Positions 17,095 through 26,075 of a stretch of DNA of 64,000 nucleotides are shown piece after piece; the stretch's first letter is position 1; each line of letters starts with the position of its first letter. The position numbers and the translations under genes are program-made. This DNA is from an uncultured Flavobacteriales bacterium. GTDB taxonomy: Bacteria > Bacteroidota > Bacteroidia > Flavobacteriales_D > Crocinitomicaceae. The stretch lies in the NCBI GenBank assembly GCA_913054135.1, contig CAJXJK010000014.1, forward strand, positions 79,976 through 143,975, given 5' to 3'. Under the pieces are notes generated by a model. It was not told where the DNA came from. It worked only from the letters and a program-made list of their open reading frames with translations, and did no database searches.

Positions 17095-18837
17095 TTATCT
17101 TCTTCTACGTCTTTCTCTTGACGCGTATTTTCCTTTTCCTGAGTTTCCTCCACCGAAGTTTCCTCCGCCAGATCTTCTCTTACTTCGGTTTCCTCCACCT
17201 TTTCCGCCTCCGCTATTTCCTTTTTTCGTTTGCTCAACATTCATTTTCTTTCCTTCATAATCTACATTTTGTAGTTTGCTAAGGATAGCATCTGTTGATT
17301 CTTTATCAGCATCAAAGAATGAGAAGTTTTTAAGAATATCGATTTTACCAATTGAGCCCTTGTTTAAATCTGTGTTGTCACAAATCATTCTCAATAATGC
17401 TCCTTGATTTAATCCATCTTTATCACCAAGATTTACAAAGAATCTGTTTTTGTTGTCGTCATCTCTGTCTCTTCTTCTTCTATTGCCGTCTCTACCGTCT
17501 CTTCCTGAAGATGCTTCAGCATCAATATTTTTAGATTTTGAGTAATAGCTCAAAAACTTATTGAACTCAGCAGAAACGAATCTTTCAATTAAATCTTCTT
17601 TAGAAATGTCTTCGAATTTCTCCATTACCGCCGGCATGTATTTGGCAATACCTTCTTTGTTCACTTCAACGTCAGACATCTTGTCAACCAAGTGCATCAG
17701 TTGCTTTTCACAAATTTGATCAGGAGATGGTAATTTTTGTGGAGTAAATGAAGTACCAATGATTCTTTCAATGCTGCTTAATTTTCTTCCTTCTCTTGGT
17801 CCAGCAAAAGCAACAGAAACTCCTTTCTTACCTGCTCTTGCAGTTCTTCCTGAACGGTGAGTGTAATTCTCAACTTCTTCAGGTAGATTATAATGAATTA
17901 CGTGTGTAATATCGTCAACATCAATTCCTCTTGCTGCCACATCAGTTGCAACTAGAACTTGAAGGGTTTTGTTTCTGAATTTCCCCATCACTCTATCTCT
18001 TTGTTGTTGAGATAAATCTCCGTGAAGTGGCTCAGCACTGTATCCATCAGCCATCAACTTATCAGCAACAGCAGCAGTTTCTCTTCTTGTTCTGCAAAAC
18101 ACTAGCCCATAAATATCAGGGTTGAAGTCTAAAAGTCTTTTTAAACCTTGATACTTATCTCTATCCTTAATTATATAAGAATGGTGTTCAATATTTTTGT
18201 TCGTCTCGTTCTTACCACCAACAGTGATTTCAAACGGCTCGCTCATGTAGTTTTTAGCAATTCTTGCAACCTCTTTAGGCATTGTTGCAGAGAATAACCA
18301 AACACATTTGTCATCTGGTGTTTTCTCAAGAATGCTATCAATGTCTTCTTTGAAGCCCATGTTCAACATTTCATCTGCCTCATCAAGAATAACAGTATCA
18401 ACTTCATTCAGTTTGATTTTTCTTCTGTTAATCAAATCCATCAATCTACCAGGTGTTGCCACAACAATGTGTGCACCTTTCTCAATTTGTCTGATTTGCT
18501 TCATGATGTCAGTTCCACCATAAACAGACACCACATTCAAACCTCTAATGTTTTTTGAATATGATTCTAAATCTCTACTGATTTGAATACATAACTCACG
18601 TGTAGGGCAAATTATAAGTCCTTGAGTTGCTTTTGTAGATGGATCAATATAGTTCAATAAAGGAAGACCAAATGAAGCTGTTTTACCAGTTCCGGTTGAT
18701 GCTAATCCAATTAAATCACTAGGATCATTTAATAAATGGGGAATTGCTTGTTGTTGGATTGGGGTTGGTTCAACAAAACCAATTTCTGTAATGGCCGACA
18801 GAATTTCTTCTGACAGTCCGAGTTCTTGAAACGTCAT
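17095..18837 (-). CDS. DEAD-box RNA helicase (DeaD/CsdA-like)
   Basis: 580 residues. Motifs in order: Q motif FVEPTPIQQQAI, I ASTGTGKT, Ia PTREL, II DEAD, III SAT, and HRSGRTARAGK for VI. After the two RecA domains (to about 365) there is a charged linker and a DbpA/CsdA-like RNA-binding domain (about 465-545, RFFVNLGDKDGLNQGALLRMI). The tail is glycine/arginine-rich. This architecture fits a cold-shock or ribosome-biogenesis helicase of the DeaD class. The upstream leader is about 100 bases to the candidate -7 box. Confidence 0.93.
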   Translation of the reverse strand: MTFQELGLSEEILSAITEIGFVEPTPIQQQAIPHLLNDPSDLIGLASTGTGKTASFGLPLLNYIDPSTKATQGLIICPTRELCIQISRDLESYSKNIRGLNVVSVYGGTDIMKQIRQIEKGAHIVVATPGRLMDLINRRKIKLNEVDTVILDEADEMLNMGFKEDIDSILEKTPDDKCVWLFSATMPKEVARIAKNYMSEPFEITVGGKNETNKNIEHHSYIIKDRDKYQGLKRLLDFNPDIYGLVFCRTRRETAAVADKLMADGYSAEPLHGDLSQQQRDRVMGKFRNKTLQVLVATDVAARGIDVDDITHVIHYNLPEEVENYTHRSGRTARAGKKGVSVAFAGPREGRKLSSIERIIGTSFTPQKLPSPDQICEKQLMHLVDKMSDVEVNKEGIAKYMPAVMEKFEDISKEDLIERFVSAEFNKFLSYYSKSKNIDAEASSGRDGRDGNRRRRDRDDDNKNRFFVNLGDKDGLNQGALLRMICDNTDLNKGSIGKIDILKNFSFFDADKESTDAILSKLQNVDYEGKKMNVEQTKKGNSGGGKGGGNRSKRRSGGGNFGGGNSGKGKYASRERRRRR

Positions 18838-18880
18838 AATCTTATTTAGTTAGTACACACAAGCCAAATCTCAATTCTAA

Positions 18881-19019
18881 TTTCGATAACTATCGAAACC
18901 CACTAAATACGACAGAACCAAAACTCGGCGCGAAAAATTTTGTGCAAATGTACGTCTTCTCTATGAATAATACATTATTAAAGCCTTTTTTACCGCTATT
19001 ATTCAATATAGTTTCGATA
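18881..19019. promoter_or_regulatory. Repeated TTTCGATA elements in the helicase upstream region
   Basis: TTTCGATA (18881-18888) and its exact reverse complement TATCGAAA (18891-18898) form an 8-bp inverted repeat with a 2-base spacer, inside the leader of the helicase gene. A further copy lies at 19012-19019. Between them, 18945-18952 reads TACATTTG on the minus strand and could be the helicase -7 box. Confidence 0.4.
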
Positions 19020-19196
19020 AGTGACCTGTTTTTTGGGATTAAAAGGATTGTTTTTTTGTAAAAGGTTCTAAAATAAGGAGTTAAAAGCGAACTTTTTGAG
19101 CACTTATGCCGTAGAAATTATAGAATTAGATATGTTAATAACCGTTAACTGTTTGCAAGATAAATCCGTTTTAACAACACTTTATTTTAAAAGTGG

Positions 19197-19204
19197 TATT
19201 TTTG
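19197..19204 (+). promoter_or_regulatory. Candidate -7 box for the M23/LysM gene
   Basis: TATTTTTG matches the Bacteroidota TAnnTTTG box, 25 bases before the ATG at 19230. A good upstream TTG at the usual spacing was not found. Confidence 0.5.
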
Positions 19205-19229
19205 CAACCGTAACCGTGAAAAACTGTAG

Positions 19230-20183
19230 ATGAAAAGACTGATAGCAATAGTAGCTTTGTTAGTATGTGGGATAGGGTCATTCGCTCAACCAGGAGTGCC
19301 AATTGATACATTAGATACGCCTGATGGTAAGATGTTCATTTATGCCAACAGAACTTGGGAATACGAATCAGATAGAAACTTTGACGGAGTTTTATGTCCG
19401 GATGTTGACGAGTTAGTAAAAACTGACACCAATTTTCAGTACAAATCTTATTGGCTTACTGATAGAACGATCACTTGTACTTCAAATGAAGTAGAGAACA
19501 TGAACGATACTCTTTGGTTATGCACGGTAGATACAATTCATGATAGTTCATCTATTCCGCATCCAGGAAGAATTACTTCAAGATACGGTTGGAGACATGG
19601 TAGAAATCACAATGGGATAGATATAGATTTAGAAACTGGAGATACAGTGAAGGCTGCCTTTGATGGTAGAGTTCGATATTCTCAAATGCATGATGGAGGA
19701 TTTGGAAATCTTGTTATCATCAGGCATTATAATGGTTTAGAGACCTATTATGCCCACAATTCTAAGTTGTTAGTTGCACCTAATCAAGAAGTAAAAGCTG
19801 GTGAGCCCATTTCATTAGGTGGAAATACTGGAAGGTCAACAGGATCACACTTGCACTTTGAGGTGAGGTTTTATGACAATCCAATCAATCCTGAGAACCT
19901 TTTCAACTTTCAAGACAAGTACGTAGACGATAATCTATTGGTGCACTCAGGAATTTTTAGACCAGGTTCTTCAAGACATAAATCAACTAGTTCAGGTCAC
20001 AACACTGGTGGTTCAAGCTATAAGATTGATAAGTCTTCAAGAACTCATAAGGTTCGTAGCGGAGATTCACTTTATGGTATTTCGTTGAAATACGGAGTAA
20101 GTCTTGGTCAGATTTACAGAATGAATGGACTCAATGAGAATTCAATTCTTCAAATCGGGCAAACAATCAAAGTTAAGCCTTGA
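19230..20183 (+). CDS. M23-family peptidase with C-terminal LysM domain
   Basis: 317 residues with a signal peptide (1-19). The M23 (lysostaphin-fold) catalytic domain lies at about 110-235. HNGIDID supplies the first zinc His and Asp, YYAHNS the second motif and GSHLHFEVRFY the HxH zinc ligand pair. A basic low-complexity linker leads to one LysM at the C-terminus (about 270-317, HKVRSGDSLYGISLKYGVS). The enzyme should cut peptidoglycan cross-bridges in the periplasm, with LysM holding it to the wall. All catalytic residues look intact. The stop overlaps the next gene's ATG by one base (TGATG). Confidence 0.92.
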   Translation: MKRLIAIVALLVCGIGSFAQPGVPIDTLDTPDGKMFIYANRTWEYESDRNFDGVLCPDVDELVKTDTNFQYKSYWLTDRTITCTSNEVENMNDTLWLCTVDTIHDSSSIPHPGRITSRYGWRHGRNHNGIDIDLETGDTVKAAFDGRVRYSQMHDGGFGNLVIIRHYNGLETYYAHNSKLLVAPNQEVKAGEPISLGGNTGRSTGSHLHFEVRFYDNPINPENLFNFQDKYVDDNLLVHSGIFRPGSSRHKSTSSGHNTGGSSYKIDKSSRTHKVRSGDSLYGISLKYGVSLGQIYRMNGLNENSILQIGQTIKVKP

Positions 20184-20365
20184 TGCCTAAGGTGGTCATA
20201 GAAATAACAGAAGATCACATCATTACTAAGGACGACATTCAAGGTGTTGTCAAACATTCAAAAGGAAAGTTTCCTGCATATGTGAAAGTAGGTGATATTG
20301 TTCAATACGCCGAACATGGCTTTCATGACGTAGTTGATTCAGAAGGAAACTTTATTTACAGATAA
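20183..20365 (+). CDS. Small protein coupled to the M23 gene
   Basis: 60 residues from the ATG at 20183, which shares one base with the M23 stop (TGATG). A TTG one codon upstream also lies in frame but gives a less likely start. The sequence MPKVVIEITEDHIITKDDIQ leads into FPAYVKVGDIVQYAEHG, suggesting a small beta-strand-rich cytoplasmic protein. There is no signal peptide and no recognised family. Coupling and a terminator just after it make it a real operon member. Confidence 0.6.
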   Translation: MPKVVIEITEDHIITKDDIQGVVKHSKGKFPAYVKVGDIVQYAEHGFHDVVDSEGNFIYR

Positions 20366-20482
20366 TTTTATTGGTCAAGGTTTTTTGAACTTTATTCTAA
20401 GATTTATAGAAATGATTAACTATCTTTCTTTTCCTATTTAAATATTCAGAACATCACTAGGTTTTATTCTTAACCAGAAGCA

Positions 20483-20522
20483 GCCCTTCTTCTATGCCAA
20501 CGGCTAGGGGAGGGGCTTTTTT
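20483..20522 (+). terminator. Rho-independent terminator after the M23 operon
   Basis: An 11-bp stem with some G-U pairs (20483-20493 with 20506-20516) and a 12-base loop, followed by six T (20517-20522), which overlaps the end of the minus-strand acetyltransferase gene. Confidence 0.65.
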
Positions 20523-21003
20523 ATAGCATCAATTGCCAAAAGCCCACATCTAACCATTGGTCAAATTTGTGGCCAACCTCTTTAAAGTGTGCAACTTTTG
20601 TAAAACCAAAAGATTCGTGAAGCTTAACACTTGCATCATTTGGTAATGTGATTCCACCTATTGCAGTTCTCAAATCAACTGCTTTCATTTCTATCAGTAA
20701 TTGAGCATAGAGCTTTTTGGCAATACCTTTTCGGTAATGATCCTTGTGAACGTAAACGCTTGACTCGGATGAGTTTGCATAGGCAATTCTCGTTCTGAAA
20801 ATACCCGCATATGCGTATCCTATAATTTGACCATCTTCTTCATAAACGAGATAAGGGTACTTTTCAAGTATAGTCGCAATACGATCGGCAAAGTCTTTTG
20901 CTGAAAGCAACTCTGTTTCAAAAGTGACTGTGCTGGTTTTAATGTAGTAATTATAGATTTTTACAATCTGATCAGCATCATTAGGGCTTGCAGGTCTAAT
21001 CAT
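20521..21003 (-). CDS. GNAT-family N-acetyltransferase (phosphinothricin acetyltransferase-like)
   Basis: About 160 residues from the ATG at 21003 (MIRPASPNDADQI). An ATG three codons earlier at 21012 is the alternative. Acetyl-CoA-binding motif A reads VHKDHYRKGIAKKLYAQLL. The ending HKFDQWLDVGFWQL is typical of the PAT/YncA-like branch that acetylates amino-acid-like substrates. The real substrate is unknown. The start lies inside the end of the glycosyltransferase gene, so it is the last gene of the PadR-PspC operon. Confidence 0.85.
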   Translation of the reverse strand: MIRPASPNDADQIVKIYNYYIKTSTVTFETELLSAKDFADRIATILEKYPYLVYEEDGQIIGYAYAGIFRTRIAYANSSESSVYVHKDHYRKGIAKKLYAQLLIEMKAVDLRTAIGGITLPNDASVKLHESFGFTKVAHFKEVGHKFDQWLDVGFWQLML

Positions 21004-22138
21004 TGATAGCATTCAAATAGAATTCCTTGATTTGAGATTTAATTTTTTCTGCTCCAAATTTAGTTCGAATTTCATTTGAAAGTTCAGAAGAAGAGTAATT
21101 TTTATATTCTCCGACCATATCTAGAATTGCAGCTGACAGTGCTTTGTTGTCTTTTGTTTCAATGAGTATTCCATTTTTTGAATTCACATATTCTTCTGGC
21201 CCTCCACACTTTGTGCTGATTACAGGTTTACCGGCAAGTAGGGCTTCGGCAACCGTCATTCCAAATGTCTCAAAATTTGAATTGCAAATGTAAAAATCAT
21301 AATTGTGATAAGCACTGATTACTTCATCATGTTCAAGCCTTCCTCTAAAGGTGATATGATTTTGTAATCCAAGATCTTTGACCAAGGCTTTGATTAGTGC
21401 TTCATCAGGGCCTCCACCAATTATGGTTAAGTTAAGATTTTCATGAGTTTCGTTCGCATTTTTGAAAGCAGAAATTAGCCCCGTGACATTCTTGGTATCA
21501 TCTACCAAGTCAGAAACAGTAAGAATTTCAATTCTATCTTCCCTGTCATTAGTTGAGGTGTCAATTTGTTCTTCAATTAAGTTTGGAATCACGATTGAAT
21601 CAAAAGAAGTATTCTCTTTAAATTTTCTTTGAAGAAGTTCACTTACAACCGATATGCCTTTCGCTTTACCTAAAACTTGTTTGTAGATAGTAATATCGGC
21701 AGCATTCTTTTTATCGTATTCACCATTGATGTGACCAGACCAGTGTTCTGTTATAACAAAGGGCACTCCCTTTTTTCGTAAATCTAGTGCTAAGAAGGCG
21801 GAGCGATAAGGGACGTGAACATGACATAGGTCAGGCTTGAAATCCACATTTTTGAATGCTAATATTTGTGCCAATTTATAGCGCCTGGCGTTTGTAACTT
21901 TTCTTAGTGCAGACTGAGATTGTTTGAAGTATACAATTCGTTCCCGAATCCCGTTTTCAGTATTCTCTACAAATTCAAATTTCTTTGATAGGTCTGGAAC
22001 TCCTTGAACATAAATAACAAAAACGTTGAATTCATCTTTCATTAAGATGGCTTGCTTTTGAATAAATGTCCCGAGTTGGACATCCAATTTATTTGGATAC
22101 CATCTCGGGAGCACTAATATGTTCTTTTTGTTAATCAA
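20996..22138 (-). CDS. GT4-family glycosyltransferase
   Basis: 380 residues with a GT-B fold. The N-terminal acceptor half runs from KKNILVLPRWYPNKLDVQLG. The C-terminal donor half contains ETFGMTVAEALLAGKPVIST and CGGPEEYV, the EX7E-type signature of GT4 retaining transferases. It is cytoplasmic and probably builds a surface glycan or glycolipid. The sugar cannot be told. It overlaps the PspC gene stop by four bases (ATGA) and reaches past the acetyltransferase start, so it belongs to the PadR-led operon. Confidence 0.9.
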   Translation of the reverse strand: MINKKNILVLPRWYPNKLDVQLGTFIQKQAILMKDEFNVFVIYVQGVPDLSKKFEFVENTENGIRERIVYFKQSQSALRKVTNARRYKLAQILAFKNVDFKPDLCHVHVPYRSAFLALDLRKKGVPFVITEHWSGHINGEYDKKNAADITIYKQVLGKAKGISVVSELLQRKFKENTSFDSIVIPNLIEEQIDTSTNDREDRIEILTVSDLVDDTKNVTGLISAFKNANETHENLNLTIIGGGPDEALIKALVKDLGLQNHITFRGRLEHDEVISAYHNYDFYICNSNFETFGMTVAEALLAGKPVISTKCGGPEEYVNSKNGILIETKDNKALSAAILDMVGEYKNYSSSELSNEIRTKFGAEKIKSQIKEFYLNAIND

Positions 22139-23760
22139 AAGCTATCGTACATTCTTCTTTTATCTCTGCATTCAGAGCAATTAAACCCTTCAGATGTTGC
22201 TGACCAAGTGGTACCATTGAACATTTCATTATGACGGTAATAATCGTCTGAAACATCTACTTGTATTCGATCAATGTTCTTTCCAAATTTAATCTTTTTA
22301 CCTGTCGGAACGTGAATTTCAACTATTACTTGCTGATTTCTGAGTCGTTCTTCTTTGTTGATAGTAAAGTACGGATCTAAAGAGATAGTATTGTTTGAAG
22401 CATCAATTTTATAATCTATGTTTTCAGCTTTATGAATGGCCTCTTTATGAAACAATCCATTACTGCCTTTATAAAGTATCACTTCAAAATCAGTGCTGTC
22501 ATTTTTATGTACGATTCTAAGTTCAGGATATCCCAATCTCACCTTTTCGTCTTCAACTCTTATGAGCTCAGAATAATTCCAAACATTATTATACTCTATG
22601 AAGTTTGAAAAAATGTCATCTTCAGCAACATCTACAAAAAGTGTATTCGTTGAGTCCACTTCAACGGGAACTTCATAGTCAATCTCTACTTGATTTCTGA
22701 AATTCATTCCTAATTCGATTCCTGTTAGTGCTAAAGTGGTTGCTCCAATAAACCAAATCACAGAGGACGTAATAGCGATCTTTTTGTATTTCGTAGTGAT
22801 TCCAAATAACATCTTAACACCTGTAAAAATCAGTGATGCTATTGGTATGAAGGTGACTATTAGTATTGCGAAGAAAACCATTCCGCTTCTGTTTTCAGGA
22901 TAAAGAATCCCTAATAGTGTGGGTAAGTCTTCTACTTGTTCGGTACCAACTAGAGGTAATAAACCTGTGTCTCCAAATAGAATTATAAAGAGAACAAGAA
23001 GACCAACAATTCCACCTATGGTGAATAGGATACCGAATATCTTCGATAGTGACTGGGCAAGCTTTGAACTTGCTTTTACTCCTTGGTTAACCGCTTTTTT
23101 GAAGTTAGACTTTACATCTGAAGCACCATCTTTCACCCCATCTTTCATGCCTTGAACATGGTCTTTGATGGAGTCAAGTGTCACTGGTTCACCTTGCATT
23201 TCAAGAATTTCAGCTGTTGTTTTAGCTTCAGGAATTACTACCCAGAGAATGATATAAAGTAAAATACCTGAACCTCCTAAAATAACAAGAAGTACGAATG
23301 CGATTTTGATGAGTACCGGATCGATTCCGAAAAACCATCCAAGCCCAGTACATACACCACCAACCGAGCCATTTTGCTCATCTCGGTATAGTCTTCGGCG
23401 TCCGTTATTTTTTGTTGAGCCTTCGCTCTTAACTTCTTCTGCTTCTACGAATTCAGCTTGCTCTTCTGATTGAGTACCGGCATGTGCTTGGGGTTCATCT
23501 GATATGTAATCTTCAGGTTTTCCCATGATTTCCACTACCGTTTCAACATCAGAATCAATTATAACTTCTTTTCTGTCGGATATCTTTTCATGAAATAGCT
23601 CGGCTATTCTTGATTCGATATCTGACATGATTTCATCACAATCTTCTTCGTGTTGAAAATTACGTTTTATAGATTCAAGGTAGAGACTAAGCTTTTCAAA
23701 AGCTTGCTCTTCAATGTTGAAAACAAATCCAGCAATGTTTATTGATATTGTCTTGTTCAT
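22135..23760 (-). CDS. PspC-domain membrane protein
   Basis: 541 residues. The N-terminal region (1-90) has a cytoplasmic helix-rich motif that often precedes PspC in this phylum (MSDIESRIAELFHEK, then IDSDVETVVEIMGKPEDYI). The PspC domain (about 120-180) has the signature SVGGVCTGLGWFFGIDP followed by a membrane helix. Three further membrane segments lie around 235-350. The extracytoplasmic C-terminal part (about 360-541) is beta-rich and ends with a CSEC motif. PspC-like proteins take part in membrane-stress response and anti-sigma-like control. It starts eight bases after the PadR stop, in the usual PadR-PspC pairing. Confidence 0.88.
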   Translation of the reverse strand: MNKTISINIAGFVFNIEEQAFEKLSLYLESIKRNFQHEEDCDEIMSDIESRIAELFHEKISDRKEVIIDSDVETVVEIMGKPEDYISDEPQAHAGTQSEEQAEFVEAEEVKSEGSTKNNGRRRLYRDEQNGSVGGVCTGLGWFFGIDPVLIKIAFVLLVILGGSGILLYIILWVVIPEAKTTAEILEMQGEPVTLDSIKDHVQGMKDGVKDGASDVKSNFKKAVNQGVKASSKLAQSLSKIFGILFTIGGIVGLLVLFIILFGDTGLLPLVGTEQVEDLPTLLGILYPENRSGMVFFAILIVTFIPIASLIFTGVKMLFGITTKYKKIAITSSVIWFIGATTLALTGIELGMNFRNQVEIDYEVPVEVDSTNTLFVDVAEDDIFSNFIEYNNVWNYSELIRVEDEKVRLGYPELRIVHKNDSTDFEVILYKGSNGLFHKEAIHKAENIDYKIDASNNTISLDPYFTINKEERLRNQQVIVEIHVPTGKKIKFGKNIDRIQVDVSDDYYRHNEMFNGTTWSATSEGFNCSECRDKRRMYDSF

Positions 23761-23768
23761 CTTCTTAA

Positions 23769-24092
23769 TTATTTTGAAATGAGTTGAACTGCTTCATACA
23801 GCTCATTCCAGGTTTTCTTTAATTCAGTTAAAAATTGTTGACCATCTTCGGTCAATGCGTAGTACTTACGAGGTGGTCCGGATGACGACTCCACCCAATT
23901 ATATTGTAATAATCCCGCATTCTTTAAGCGGGTTAACAATGGGTAAAGTGTTCCTTCCACCACAATAAGTTTGGCCTCTTTCAGCTCCTGAATGATATCA
24001 GAAGGATAGGCCTCTCTTTTTGATAGCACAGTTAGGATACAGTATTCAAGAATACCTTTCCGCATTTGTGCTTTGGTGTTTTCTACTTTCAT
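23769..24092 (-). CDS. PadR-family transcriptional regulator
   Basis: 107 residues reading as a single PadR winged-helix: AQMRKGILEYCILTVLSKRE, VEGTLYPLLTRLKNAGLL and GPPRKYYALTEDGQQFL. There is no extra C-terminal effector domain, so it is the short PadR type. It is the first gene of the PadR-PspC-glycosyltransferase-acetyltransferase operon. Its own promoter overlaps the palindrome at 24175-24209, which points to autoregulation. Confidence 0.92.
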   Translation of the reverse strand: MKVENTKAQMRKGILEYCILTVLSKREAYPSDIIQELKEAKLIVVEGTLYPLLTRLKNAGLLQYNWVESSSGPPRKYYALTEDGQQFLTELKKTWNELYEAVQLISK

Positions 24093-24160
24093 TTTCGATT
24101 TTTTACTGATTTGAAGATGTGCACCTCCTCAATTCAATTATTCATTTTATTGTTTCACAT

Positions 24161-24192
24161 CAAAGGTATATAAAAAATATAGTACTATGCAA
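24161..24192 (-). promoter_or_regulatory. Promoter of the PadR-PspC operon
   Basis: On the minus strand, TTG (24192-24190), 21 bases of spacer, then TACCTTTG (24168-24161). This gives a leader of about 60 bases before the ATG at 24092. The TTG sits at the centre of the palindrome at 24175-24209. Confidence 0.7.
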
Positions 24193-24209
24193 TACATAGT
24201 ACTATATTT
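24175..24209. promoter_or_regulatory. Perfect 15-bp palindrome, candidate PadR operator
   Basis: Arms 24175-24189 and 24195-24209 are exact reverse complements separated by five bases (centre TACTATGCAATACATAGTA). The palindrome covers the promoter's TTG box, so a bound dimeric repressor would block initiation. Assigning it to PadR is inference from position. Confidence 0.7.
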
Positions 24210-24389
24210 AATTCTTCCGCAAAGAAGCGAATACCTCTTAAGGTCTTTGTTAGTAAAGGATAGGGGGTGTCGAAAAAAAGTAAATAAAAAATTGAGAAAA
24301 TTCGGATTCTTTAAAAATCTGCATCAAAAATGAGTTTTCACCTGTAAGATAATTGGGCAAAATTGAGTAGAATCTGGCCTTAATTGAAT

Positions 24390-26075
24390 TTAAAGTGCCT
24401 TTTTAAGGTGTTCAGCAACTCTGAATGAGTTCGCATAGATGGTAAAAGTATGAGGGGCAGAGCCTCCCATTGGCATGAATGAGCCGTCAGTTACATAAAG
24501 GTTATCTACTTCATGTGCCTTGCAATTTTTGTCAAGTACAGAGGTTTTCGGATCATTTCCGAATCTGCATCCTCCGGCAATTAAGTTTGAAGGTGGATTA
24601 CCATTTATGGATTTAGTGATACTTCCAGCTCCCATTTCTTGAAGAACTTCAATTGCGCGATCAGCTAGATAGTTTCCAATTTGAATATCTCTTTGATGAA
24701 ATCCGGTTCTCACTCTTGCTACCGGATCTCCCCATTTGTCTACTACTTCATCATCTAATGTGACAAAGCAATCGTCATTTGGATGCCAATCACAAAATAT
24801 TTCAAAACGAACTCTTCTTTGGGCAGTGAAGTAATCTTTTAGTGTTTCTTTCAGTTCAGAGCCATAAATTAGAGAGCCATCACTAAATTTATTTCTAATT
24901 CCCTTTGGCATTGGAGCTGAGTGCTCAATCAAAAAATCAATTGTACCTCCTTTAACTTTACCGTTAGGAGATTCTTTACAGAGATCAAAGCTTTCGTCTT
25001 CGATTTCGTAAAAGTCTTTAATGCATTGATTAACAAAGGTGTTTTTGTTTTTTGCTTGTTCAACTTTTTCTGGGCTCAATTCATCATATCTGAAATAGCC
25101 TGAACCTCCGCCTCCGCCAGCAAACACCATGTTTTTACCAACTTGGCCTCCATTATTAGCCAATCCATTTGGAAATTCTTCATTCTTGCTCATTAACAAT
25201 AAACGAGAGCTCTCAATTGCTTGGCAGGCAACAACAAAGGTCTTCGCTTCAATTGTCTTTACGACTCCAGATTCATTATAGTAGTGAGCTTTAATTATTT
25301 TACCGTTACCATCAGTTTCTAATTTGAAGGCTTTTGAATTAGGAATAATTTCAAGATTTCCTGTGTCCATTGCGTCAGGAATTAGAGCTGCTCTTGAGCT
25401 ACTTTTTCCATCTGATGAGCATCCAAAACTTCCGCAGTAATTAGAATGATAGCATGCTTTTCTATTTTCTCTAGGTTCAGAAATGATTCCACGAGCTGCA
25501 GGGATGACATTGTATCCAATGTTTTTACCTGCTTCAATAAACCAATCTGCAATTTCATTTGTGATCAATGGTGGATGAGGAAAATCGGGAGTTGATCTGG
25601 GTTCTAAATGCTTGTGATCAACTACTTTTCCTGATACTCCAACTACTTCTTCTACTTTTGTGTAGTAAGGCTCCATATCGTCATAAGAGATAGGCCAGTC
25701 TGCTACATTAGCTCCATTAATAGGTCCGTATTCTGAAAGAAGTCTAAAATCTTTTGGTTTGAGTCTATGAAAATAGGCACTCATAAAATTCGAAGAACCT
25801 CCAACACAACTTCCGTTTTGAAAATCTCTTTTTGAATCCACTGAGGAGGTTGCTTTGAATCCAGAGCTGCTTGGCTTGTCTGTGACCTGAGGTTCATCAA
25901 TAGCGTTTGGTTTATAGGCAGACCTTCTTGTTACAGTCATTTCATCCTTAGTAAAAGCCTCAGTCTTTATCCATGGTCCCTTTTCAAGAACAATAACTTT
26001 GAATCCAGCTTTACTTAGCTCGTAAATGATTGGTCCTGCTCCAGCACCACTTCCTATGACACAAACATCTTTCAT
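24390..26075 (-). CDS. GMC-family FAD-dependent oxidoreductase
   Basis: 561 residues. The N-terminal dinucleotide fold is VIGSGAGAGPIIYELSKAGF (GxGxxG). The body has GGSSNFMSAYFHRLKP and a closing GMC pattern CRFGNDPKTSVLDKNCK, VTDGSFMPMGGSAPH and TFTIYANSFRVAEHL. It lies one base into the stop of the Tat-signal subunit gene (TAATG), so the two subunits are made together. The enzyme lacks its own signal, so it may ride to the periplasm with its partner. Substrate unknown; sugars or alcohols are typical of the family. Confidence 0.85.
   Translation of the reverse strand: MKDVCVIGSGAGAGPIIYELSKAGFKVIVLEKGPWIKTEAFTKDEMTVTRRSAYKPNAIDEPQVTDKPSSSGFKATSSVDSKRDFQNGSCVGGSSNFMSAYFHRLKPKDFRLLSEYGPINGANVADWPISYDDMEPYYTKVEEVVGVSGKVVDHKHLEPRSTPDFPHPPLITNEIADWFIEAGKNIGYNVIPAARGIISEPRENRKACYHSNYCGSFGCSSDGKSSSRAALIPDAMDTGNLEIIPNSKAFKLETDGNGKIIKAHYYNESGVVKTIEAKTFVVACQAIESSRLLLMSKNEEFPNGLANNGGQVGKNMVFAGGGGGSGYFRYDELSPEKVEQAKNKNTFVNQCIKDFYEIEDESFDLCKESPNGKVKGGTIDFLIEHSAPMPKGIRNKFSDGSLIYGSELKETLKDYFTAQRRVRFEIFCDWHPNDDCFVTLDDEVVDKWGDPVARVRTGFHQRDIQIGNYLADRAIEVLQEMGAGSITKSINGNPPSNLIAGGCRFGNDPKTSVLDKNCKAHEVDNLYVTDGSFMPMGGSAPHTFTIYANSFRVAEHLKKAL

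Larger units (their letters stand above)
18838..19229. other. Intergenic region between helicase and M23 peptidase (about 390 bases)
   Basis: A divergent control region with no ORF or RNA gene that I can support. It holds the TTTCGATA elements and two candidate -7 boxes: TACATTTG (minus, 18945-18952) and TATTTTTG (plus, 19197-19204). The rest is AT-rich. Confidence 0.5.

Noticed and set aside
24230..24390. Possible terminator after the GMC gene
   Set aside because: No stem of more than a few base pairs with a T run was found, so none is listed.
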